A stretch of DNA of 5,065 bases. It comes from Candidatus Eiseniibacteriota bacterium (GTDB taxonomy: Bacteria > Eisenbacteria > RBG-16-71-46 > CAIMUX01 > VGJL01). Shown in pieces: positions 1 through 5,065 of the stretch; the first letter of the stretch is position 1, and every line of letters begins with the position of its first letter. Location of the stretch: assembly GCA_014729455.1 (NCBI GenBank), contig WJJW01000474.1, forward strand, positions 1 to 5,065, given 5' to 3'. A program made the translations under genes and the position numbers. The notes under the pieces were generated by a model, which saw only the letters and a program-made list of their open reading frames with translations, searched no databases and had not been told where the DNA came from.

Positions 1-675
1 ACGGGGGTCAAGGTCGGATCGTTCCTCTCGGTTCCCCTCATCGTGCAGGGGGAGCTGATCGGCGTGCTGAACATGAGCCACGCGCAGACGAAGGCCTTCG
101 GCGAGGAGCACCTGCGGATGGCGATCCTCATCGCGGGGCAGTCCGCCGGCGTGATCCAGCGATTCCTGATGTACGAGGAGATGTCCCGTCTCGCGATCAC
201 CGATCCGCTCACCGGCCTCTTCAACCGCCGACATCTCCAGGAGCACCTCGCCGGCGAGATCCATCGCTCCCGCCGGTACGATCACGTCTTCTCGATCGCC
301 ATCATCGACATCGACGGATTCAAGGAGCTCAACGACGCGCACGGGCACGGTCTGGGAGATCGGATCCTGACCGAGATGGGGCGGCTCATGCGCAAGCATG
401 CCCGCAGCTCCGATCTCACCTCCCGCTACGGAGGCGACGAGTTCGTCGTGCTGATGCCGGAGACCGACCCGGGCCAGGCGGCGCGCGCCGGGGAACGGCT
501 TCGGGCGGCGATCGCGGCGCACATGTTCCCGCGGCGCAAGAAGCTGACCGCCTCGGTCGGGATCGCGACCTTCCCCTCCGACGGGACGACCGCGGAGGCG
601 CTCGTCCGCAAGGCGGATCGGGCTCTCCTGGACGCGAAGAAGAACGGCCGGAACAGAGTATTGGTATCGAGCTGA
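1..675 (+). CDS. GAF-GGDEF diguanylate cyclase (5' end cut off by window)
   Basis: Predicted to condense two GTP into the second messenger c-di-GMP. The frame is open from base 1, so the GTG at 43 is internal and the true start lies outside the window; 224 residues are visible. Residues 1 to about 55 are the end of a GAF sensor domain (SVPLIVQGELIGVLN is the typical last strands). A short helical linker leads into the GGDEF domain, which opens with the standard DPLTGLFNRR at 68-77. The metal-binding DID is at 103-105, followed by FK and the base-contacting N111. GGDEF itself is intact at 144-148. RSSD at 135-138 sits exactly five residues before it, matching the product-inhibition I-site, so feedback control is expected. 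The C-terminal AK..GRNRV motif is present, with Leu where Tyr is common (RALLDAKK). The visible part has no membrane segment. It lies 16 bases upstream of the hybrid kinase gene, probably in one operon. The family call is firm; the GAF ligand is unknown. Confidence 0.95.
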   Translation, partial: TGVKVGSFLSVPLIVQGELIGVLNMSHAQTKAFGEEHLRMAILIAGQSAGVIQRFLMYEEMSRLAITDPLTGLFNRRHLQEHLAGEIHRSRRYDHVFSIAIIDIDGFKELNDAHGHGLGDRILTEMGRLMRKHARSSDLTSRYGGDEFVVLMPETDPGQAARAGERLRAAIAAHMFPRRKKLTASVGIATFPSDGTTAEALVRKADRALLDAKKNGRNRVLVSS

Positions 676-684
676 AGGGGGAGG
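675..684 (+). promoter_or_regulatory. Ribosome binding site that decides the kinase start
   Basis: The purine run AAGGGGGAGG ends 7 bases before the GTG at 692 but only 1 base before the in-frame GTG at 686. Normal spacing therefore favours 692 as the start. The site overlaps the last base of the upstream TGA stop, which fits coupled translation of the two genes. Confidence 0.6.
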
Positions 685-691
685 TGTGACC

Positions 692-2395
692 GTGCCGATC
701 GAGCAGGCAAGAGCGGATCTCGAGCAGTCGGAGCTGGCGTCGCCGTTGCCGAACGCCCGTCTCCTGGTCGTGGACGACGAGGAACCGGTTCTCGAGTTGC
801 TGGGGGACATCCTCTCCGAGTACCCGTACCAGGTCGACCTGGTCCCGACGGGGGAGGAGGCGATCGACCGGATGCGGGCGGAGACCTACGACCTCGTCCT
901 CACCGACCTGAATCTCCCGGGGACGGACGGTCTGGGGGTGCTGCGCGCGGCGAAGGAGACGGACGCCGACGTCGCCGTCGTCCTGCTGACCGGAAACGCG
1001 ACGATCTCCGTCGCGATCGAGGCGCTGCGCAAGGGAGCCTACGACTTCGTCCAGAAGCCGTTCCAGATCGCCGAGCTGGAGGCGGCCCTCGAGCGGGCTC
1101 TCGAGCGGCGCGCGTTCGCGCTGAAGGAGCGCTCCGAGGGGGAGATCCGCAAGAAGATGGTCGAGGCGGCCCGCGCGCGCCAGAAGACCCTCTACGAGAT
1201 CGCCAAGGACATCACCGAGACGATCGAGCTCGACGAGACGCTGTCGCGGATCGTGGAGCGGAGCCGGGACCTCTGCGCGGCGGAGCAAGGCCTGCTCTTC
1301 CTCCTGGACGAATCGAACGGCCGGCTCGCCTGCAAGGTCGATCGTGGGCTCGAAGCCGAGGATCGGGAGCGGGAGCGGGTGATCTCGGATCTCGCCGAAC
1401 CGAACGGAAAGGCCCTCTACTTGAAGAGCCCGATCGAGGAACGGATCGAGGACGGGAGCGGCGGGGTTCGACACGCCCACGTCGTCCCGATGTTGCTGGA
1501 GGACGAGGCGATCGGGACGATCGCGGTTCTGTCGACCCCGGGGGGGCGGATGGAGGACGACACCCCCGATCTGCTCCCGCAGCTCGCCGGGATGGCCTCG
1601 ATCGCGATCCGGAACGTTCGTTCGTACGAGAAGGCGCGCGAGCTCGACCGGCTGAAGAGCGAGTTCGTGGCCGTCGTCTCCCACGAGGTTCGGACTCCGC
1701 TGACCTCGATCAAGGGGAGCCTGGAGATCCTCAGCGAGGGAAAGTACTTCCAGCTTTCCCCCGAGCAGGAGGAGCTGTTGAAGATCAGCCAGGCGAACGT
1801 GGAGCGGTTGGAGGAGCTGATCACGAGCATCCTCGATTTCAGCAAGCTCGAATCGGGGCGGCTCTCGACCTCGTTCGAGGAGATCGATCCGGCCGCCGTC
1901 CTCGAAGGCGCGGTCGCCGAAATGCGCAACCTCGCATCACGCAGTGAGATCGAGCTTCGCCTCGACCTCGGGGAGTCCCTGCCGCGGATCCAGGCGGATC
2001 GGCTCCGGCTGGTCCAGGTCGTGACGAACCTCGCCTCGAACGCGATCAAGTTCTCCTCGCCCGGCCAGGAGGTCTTGATCCGGGCCGCCGCCCACAAGGA
2101 GGGGCTCCGCGTGGACGTGGTGGACAAGGGGATCGGGATCTCGCCGTCGGACCTCCCGCGGCTGTTCCTCCGGTTCCAGCAGCTCGACTCCTCGAACACC
2201 CGGAAGGCGGGCGGAACCGGCCTGGGCCTGGTGATCTCGAAGGGGATCGTCGAGGAGCATGGAGGAGAGATCCACGTGGAGAGCGAGAAGGGGAAGGGGA
2301 GCACCTTCTGGTTCTGGATCCCTGCCCGCCAGGACGAACCGGACGGCGAGGACCCGAATCCGGGCCGGGACGGCCCGTCCGGACCCCTCGGTTAG
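692..2395 (+). CDS. Soluble hybrid histidine kinase, REC-GAF-HisKA-HATPase
   Basis: A 567-residue cytoplasmic signalling kinase with its receiver at the N-terminus. Residues about 22-140 form the receiver: acid pair D28-D29, phospho-acceptor D72 (LTDLNLP), T100 and K122 (QKPF). The stretch LTGNATISVAIEALRKGAYD resembles NtrC-type receivers. A charged, coiled-coil-like helix (about 130-165) leads to a GAF domain at about 165-312 with the typical VVPMLLEDEAIGTIAVL strands. HisKA follows, with phospho-accepting H331 in SHEVRTPL. The HATPase domain has N450 (N box), DKGIGI from 478 (G1), an F box (LFLRF) and GGTGLGL at 507-513 (G2). No transmembrane segment is seen. A Pro/Gly/Asp-rich tail of about 20 residues ends it. 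All catalytic residues are present, so it should autophosphorylate; phosphate input to D72 probably modulates this. The output partner is not in the window. The start at 692 is chosen on Shine-Dalgarno spacing; GTG at 686 would add two residues. Confidence 0.95.
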   Translation: MPIEQARADLEQSELASPLPNARLLVVDDEEPVLELLGDILSEYPYQVDLVPTGEEAIDRMRAETYDLVLTDLNLPGTDGLGVLRAAKETDADVAVVLLTGNATISVAIEALRKGAYDFVQKPFQIAELEAALERALERRAFALKERSEGEIRKKMVEAARARQKTLYEIAKDITETIELDETLSRIVERSRDLCAAEQGLLFLLDESNGRLACKVDRGLEAEDRERERVISDLAEPNGKALYLKSPIEERIEDGSGGVRHAHVVPMLLEDEAIGTIAVLSTPGGRMEDDTPDLLPQLAGMASIAIRNVRSYEKARELDRLKSEFVAVVSHEVRTPLTSIKGSLEILSEGKYFQLSPEQEELLKISQANVERLEELITSILDFSKLESGRLSTSFEEIDPAAVLEGAVAEMRNLASRSEIELRLDLGESLPRIQADRLRLVQVVTNLASNAIKFSSPGQEVLIRAAAHKEGLRVDVVDKGIGISPSDLPRLFLRFQQLDSSNTRKAGGTGLGLVISKGIVEEHGGEIHVESEKGKGSTFWFWIPARQDEPDGEDPNPGRDGPSGPLG

Positions 2396-2408
2396 CCCCT
2401 CTCCGAAC

Positions 2409-2423
2409 CGGGGTTCGACCCCG
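2409..2423 (+). terminator. Short GC hairpin after the kinase gene, possible weak terminator
   Basis: CGGGGT (2409-2414) and ACCCCG (2418-2423) are perfectly complementary around a 3-base loop, starting 14 bases after the kinase stop codon. An alternative pairing GAACC/GGTTC (2405-2409 with 2412-2416) competes with it. No T-run follows, so intrinsic termination is doubtful. It could instead be an mRNA 3'-end stabilising hairpin or a chance feature of GC-rich DNA. Confidence 0.25.
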
Positions 2424-2433
2424 AGACCGTCGG

Positions 2434-2474
2434 CCCTCCCGGGATTTGCGCTTGCAAGGATCGACCCGGGAGGG
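2434..2474. repeat. Perfect 10-bp inverted repeat in the intergenic gap
   Basis: CCCTCCCGGG (2434-2443) and CCCGGGAGGG (2465-2474) are exact reverse complements separated by 21 bases. As RNA this would be a very stable stem with a large loop. As DNA the arm centres are 31 bp apart, close to three helical turns, which would suit a dimeric regulator. No T-tract follows the right arm (TTAGACAATT comes next), so a classical intrinsic terminator is not well supported. The arms are certain; the function is not known. Confidence 0.5.
2441..2456 (+). promoter_or_regulatory. Candidate sigma-54-like promoter upstream of the glycosyltransferase gene
   Basis: GG at 2442-2443 and GC at 2454-2455 have the exact 10-base spacing of the -24/-12 sigma-54 element, and the -12 part reads TTGCA, a full match. 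The -24 part (GGGATT instead of TGGCAC) matches only at the GG. It lies about 90 bases before the TTG start at 2544 and overlaps the left arm of the inverted repeat. I found no better sigma-70 pair in this gap: TTGCAA at 2452 and GACAAT at 2478 are 20 bases apart, which is too far. A single weak match like this can arise by chance. Confidence 0.2.
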
Positions 2475-2530
2475 TTAGACAATTCAGGAGGTCCAACGAT
2501 CGGTACGGTTCGAGGCGTGAGGGGCGTCTG

Positions 2531-2538
2531 AGGGAGGG
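2531..2538 (+). promoter_or_regulatory. Ribosome binding site supporting the TTG start at 2544
   Basis: AGGGAGGG ends 5 bases before the TTG at 2544. An in-frame TGA at 2529-2531 closes the frame upstream, so no earlier start is possible. This site makes TTG 2544 the best initiation codon. Confidence 0.6.
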
Positions 2539-2543
2539 TCGTT

Positions 2544-4082
2544 TTGGCGAACAGGCCGTTGGGAGCCCGGAGTGGCTCGGAATCGGTCCCACGCTCCGAC
2601 ACCCCCATCGATCGGCCGCCGAGAGAGTTCGCGCGGTCGGCCCCGGCGGCGCGGAAGTCGACCGGCGTCGGATGGCGCGCATTGCTCGACCTGGCCGTCC
2701 TCGGGGCCGGGCTGGTCGTCTCGCTCCTGCTGTCCGGGACCGAGGCGGGCCTCCTCCCCGCGACGGATCCCTCCCCCCCGACCTGGCCGGTCGCTCTGCT
2801 CCTCGTCCCGACGAGCTTCGCGCTCGCCGCCTCTTTCGGGCTGTACCGACCCGGGATCCTCCGCTCCCATCGACGGCAGATGGCGGCGGGAGCGCGGACG
2901 ATCGTGTGGTCCGCGGCTCTCTCGGTCGGGGGGATCTTCCTCCTCGCCGAGGAGATCCCGGCCGCCCTGCGTCTGCTGATCCTCGTCTACCACGGGACCC
3001 TGGCGGGCTGGCTCCTCGGGCTCCGTCCGGCGATCGGGAGCGTTCTGACCGCGCGGGCGGCGCGCGGCGAGGAACGGATCCTCGTCTTCGGGGGCGGAAG
3101 CTCGGCGCGGGAGCTGGCGATCGCCCTCAGCGACCGGGGGCGCGGAAGGGCGCGGATCGTCTCGTTCGTCGACGAGAGCCGGCCCGACTTCCCCGGTCTG
3201 CGGCCGTTCCGGATCGCCGACCTGACGAGCTTGACGGAGGTGGCCGGCGAGCTCGGGGTCGACCAGGTCGTCGTCGCGCGCCACGACCTGCCCCGCTCGG
3301 CGATCGTCCGGCTCTCCGACGACCTGCGCCAGCGCGGGATCCGCGTGAAGGTCCTCAGCCAGGTCCTCGATCGGCTGTTCGACTCGATCCCGATCGAAAC
3401 GGTCCGTGGTCTCCACCTGCTCCAGGTCGGAGAGACGCCGCTCCGCGGTCTCTCCTGCCGCTTGAAGCGGGCGGTCGACCTGGGCGGCGCCGTCTTCGGG
3501 GGGCTCCTGATCCTGCCGTTGCTCGGCGCCATCGCCCTGGCGATCCGCCTCTCCTCGCCGGGGCCGATCCTGTTCCGGCAGGTTCGGGTCGGCCGGGGGG
3601 GCAAACCGTTCACCATGTACAAGTTCCGGAGCATGATGGTCCACGACTCGGACGACGAGCACCGGCGCTACCTCGAGTCGTACCTGAAGAACGGCACCGC
3701 GGCGGGGATCGGGCCGGACGGCAAGAAGGTCTACAAGCTCGCCGACGACTGGCGCGTCACCCGCGTCGGGCGGTTCCTGCGGAGGACCAGCCTGGACGAG
3801 CTGCCCCAGCTCTGGAACGTCGTCCGCGGAGAGATGAGTCTGATCGGGCCGCGTCCCTGTCTTCCGTACGAATACGATCTCTACGAGGAGTGGCAGCGGC
3901 GCCGCCTGGACGTGACGCCGGGAATGACGGGCCTGTGGCAGGTCACCGGTCGCTCCTACGTGACGTTCAATGATATGGTCCTGCTGGACCTGTTCTACAT
4001 CGGGAACTGGTCGCTCGCACTGGATGCGAAGCTCCTGCTTCGAACGGTACCGGTGATCCTCTTCGGGAAGGGGGGACTGTAG
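2544..4082 (+). CDS. Polyisoprenyl-phosphate hexose-1-phosphate transferase (WbaP/EpsE-type)
   Basis: A 512-residue inner-membrane enzyme that would start polysaccharide repeat-unit assembly by moving a sugar-1-phosphate from a nucleotide sugar to undecaprenyl phosphate. After a basic, Pro-rich N-terminus come four likely membrane helices (about 47-63, 81-100, 117-135, 142-160). A Rossmann-like cytosolic domain follows, with GGGSS at 183-187. The C-terminal bacterial sugar transferase domain starts near LKRAVD (307) with a membrane-dipping helix to about 335, then SPGP at 338-341, KFRSM from 360, the catalytic Asp-Glu dyad D418-E419 in DELPQLWN, GPRP at 435-438 and TPGMTGLWQVTGRS. The length is normal to slightly long for large phosphoglycosyl transferases. 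TTG 2544 is preferred because of its SD and an upstream in-frame stop; TTG 2559 is possible, but the first ATG (residue 113) would lose membrane helices. The sugar (Gal, Glc or another hexose) cannot be told. The following gene begins 3 bases downstream. Confidence 0.95.
   Translation: MANRPLGARSGSESVPRSDTPIDRPPREFARSAPAARKSTGVGWRALLDLAVLGAGLVVSLLLSGTEAGLLPATDPSPPTWPVALLLVPTSFALAASFGLYRPGILRSHRRQMAAGARTIVWSAALSVGGIFLLAEEIPAALRLLILVYHGTLAGWLLGLRPAIGSVLTARAARGEERILVFGGGSSARELAIALSDRGRGRARIVSFVDESRPDFPGLRPFRIADLTSLTEVAGELGVDQVVVARHDLPRSAIVRLSDDLRQRGIRVKVLSQVLDRLFDSIPIETVRGLHLLQVGETPLRGLSCRLKRAVDLGGAVFGGLLILPLLGAIALAIRLSSPGPILFRQVRVGRGGKPFTMYKFRSMMVHDSDDEHRRYLESYLKNGTAAGIGPDGKKVYKLADDWRVTRVGRFLRRTSLDELPQLWNVVRGEMSLIGPRPCLPYEYDLYEEWQRRRLDVTPGMTGLWQVTGRSYVTFNDMVLLDLFYIGNWSLALDAKLLLRTVPVILFGKGGL
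4068..4076 (+). promoter_or_regulatory. Probable ribosome binding site for the dehydrogenase gene
   Basis: AAGGGGGGA lies inside the last codons of the transferase gene, ending 9 bases before TTG 4086 and 21 bases before ATG 4098. It favours the TTG start, though the spacing is slightly long. Its position inside the upstream gene fits translational coupling. Confidence 0.4.
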
Positions 4083-4085
4083 TCC

Positions 4086-5065
4086 TTGGTCAACGGGATG
4101 TTGAACGTCGCCGTCATCGGCTGCGGCTACTGGGGGCCGAACCTCGTCCGGAATCTTTTCGAGAACCGCCACACGAACCGTGTGCTCGCCTGCGACCTCG
4201 ATCTGGCGAAGCTGCAGCGGGTCGCCCATCGCTACCCCTCGGTGGAGGTGACCACCGACTACCGGGAGTTTCTCCGGAGGCTGGACGTGGACGCGGTGAT
4301 GATCGCCACGCCGCTCTCCACGCACTACGACCTCGCGCTCGAAGCGCTGCGGAGCGGCAAGCACGTCTTCGTCGAGAAGCCGTTCGCCGCGTCCACCGAC
4401 CAGGCGCTCCACCTGATCGAGGAGGCGGATCGGCGCCGCTTGACGTTGATGGTGGGGCACACGTTCCAGTACAGCCCTCCGGTCATCAAGATTCGCGAGA
4501 TCGTCGAGGCCGGCGAGCTCGGTCAGCTCTTCTACATCAGCTCGACGCGCGTCAACCTCGGTCTGCATCAGAAGGACGTGAGCGTCATCTGGGACCTCGC
4601 CCCGCATGACCTCTCGATGATCCTCTACTGGCTCGACGAAGCGCCGGTCGAGGTGCTCGCCGCCGGAAAGGACTTCGTCCAGAAGGGGATCCCGGACGTC
4701 GCGTTCATGTTCATGCGGTTCGCCTCCGGTGCGATCGCCCACGTCCAGGTGAGCTGGCTCGCGCCGTCGAAGCTCCGCCGCACCACGATCGTCGGCGACG
4801 CGAAGATGCTCGTCTACGACGACACCGAGCACCTCGAGCAGGTGAAGATCTTCGACAAGGGGGTCCACTTCAAGGATCCGGACACCTTCGGCGAGTACCA
4901 GCTCTCCTACCGGACCGGCGACATCGTCTCTCCGAAGATCGAGTCGTTCGAGCCGCTGCAGGCGGAGGTGAACGACTTCCTGACCGCGATCATCCAGAAT
5001 CGACCGCCGCGCAGCGACGGGCAATCCGGCCTCCGGGTCGTCCGGGTCCTGGAGGCGGCGGAGCG
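4086..5065 (+). CDS. Gfo/Idh/MocA-family sugar dehydrogenase (3' end cut off by window)
   Basis: An NAD(P)-dependent oxidoreductase, most likely acting on a nucleotide sugar for surface polysaccharide synthesis. 326 residues are visible and the frame is open to the window end at LEAAE, a typical near-terminal helix, so probably few residues are missing. The N-terminal Rossmann fold has GCGYWG at 12-17, then MIATPLSTHYDLALEAL and the EKP motif at 97-99 with the conserved Lys98. The C-terminal domain has WDLAPHDLSM, with D170, H174 and D175 at the position of the family's active-site His. These features resemble WlbA/WbpB-type UDP-sugar 3-dehydrogenases, but substrate cannot be assigned from motifs alone. 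Two starts are possible. TTG 4086 lies about 10 bases after an AAGGGGGGA run. ATG 4098 has no SD at normal spacing but gives the compact MLNVAVIGCGYWG opening usual for the family. It begins 3 bases after the transferase stop, so the two are almost certainly co-transcribed. Confidence 0.93.
   Translation, partial: MVNGMLNVAVIGCGYWGPNLVRNLFENRHTNRVLACDLDLAKLQRVAHRYPSVEVTTDYREFLRRLDVDAVMIATPLSTHYDLALEALRSGKHVFVEKPFAASTDQALHLIEEADRRRLTLMVGHTFQYSPPVIKIREIVEAGELGQLFYISSTRVNLGLHQKDVSVIWDLAPHDLSMILYWLDEAPVEVLAAGKDFVQKGIPDVAFMFMRFASGAIAHVQVSWLAPSKLRRTTIVGDAKMLVYDDTEHLEQVKIFDKGVHFKDPDTFGEYQLSYRTGDIVSPKIESFEPLQAEVNDFLTAIIQNRPPRSDGQSGLRVVRVLEAAE

Noticed and set aside
416..1684. Open frame of 422 codons on the - strand
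   Set aside because: It is antisense to the GGDEF and receiver-kinase genes, has low-complexity Arg/Leu/Asp-rich composition and no recognisable motif.
2361..2377. GC hairpin CGGGCC/GGCCCG inside the kinase tail
   Set aside because: It lies within the coding region before the stop codon, has no T-run, and short self-complementary GC stretches are expected at this base composition.
2405..2425. GGTTCGA stretch resembling a tRNA T-arm
   Set aside because: With a 7-base T-loop the 5-bp stem fails at the third pair, and no acceptor, D or anticodon arm can be placed around it.
2486..2492. Perfect Shine-Dalgarno-like AGGAGGT in the intergenic gap
   Set aside because: No ATG, GTG or TTG lies 4-14 bases downstream, so no small gene can be supported.
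2513..2534. Imperfect tandem GAGGCGT-type repeat before the transferase start
   Set aside because: The units are short and unequal and merge into the purine-rich ribosome binding site; this is best explained as composition bias.
2672..3973. Open frame of 433 codons on the + strand
   Set aside because: It is a shifted frame inside the transferase gene, rich in Arg/Pro/Gly/Asp, with no domain; the transferase frame carries all family motifs.
2484..5024. Very long open frame (846 codons) on the - strand
   Set aside because: It lies antisense to two clearly conserved genes, its translation is Arg/Asp/Glu/Pro-rich with no domain, and long antisense frames are usual in GC-rich coding DNA.

Overview
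This is a GC-rich bacterial window. G and C dominate third codon positions, GTG and TTG starts are used, and purine-rich Shine-Dalgarno (SD) sequences precede the genes. All four genes I can support lie on the + strand, packed tightly, with one real intergenic gap of about 150 bases. Gene types and codon use fit an environmental, high-GC, exopolysaccharide-producing bacterium. I cannot name the phylum from sequence alone. The window cuts the first gene at its 5' end and the last gene just short of its 3' end.

Left half (1-2395), signalling: the first gene is the C-terminal part of a GAF-GGDEF diguanylate cyclase. It has an intact active site and an intact product-inhibition site. Sixteen bases later begins a soluble hybrid kinase of about 567 residues with the order receiver - coiled coil - GAF - HisKA - HATPase. 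Every phosphotransfer and ATP-binding motif looks intact. The two genes are probably co-transcribed.

Middle (2396-2543): a non-coding gap holding a short GC hairpin, a perfect 10-bp inverted repeat with a 21-base loop, and a weak sigma-54-like GG-N10-GC element overlapping the left arm. This is the likely boundary between the signalling pair and the surface-polysaccharide genes. Whether it terminates, starts or regulates transcription cannot be settled from sequence alone.

Right half (2544-5065), surface polysaccharide: a large polyisoprenyl-phosphate hexose-1-phosphate transferase (WbaP/EpsE type) is followed after 3 bases by a Gfo/Idh/MocA-type NAD(P)-dependent sugar dehydrogenase. The first would load the initial sugar phosphate onto the lipid carrier. 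The second probably helps make a modified nucleotide sugar. Together they look like the start of an exopolysaccharide, capsule or O-antigen cluster continuing to the right.

A reasonable inference is that the c-di-GMP cyclase and the receiver-kinase regulate the polysaccharide genes, but the window shows only proximity. All families here are known. I see no clear sign of an undescribed system; the intergenic element and the signalling-to-polysaccharide linkage are the parts most worth a second look.
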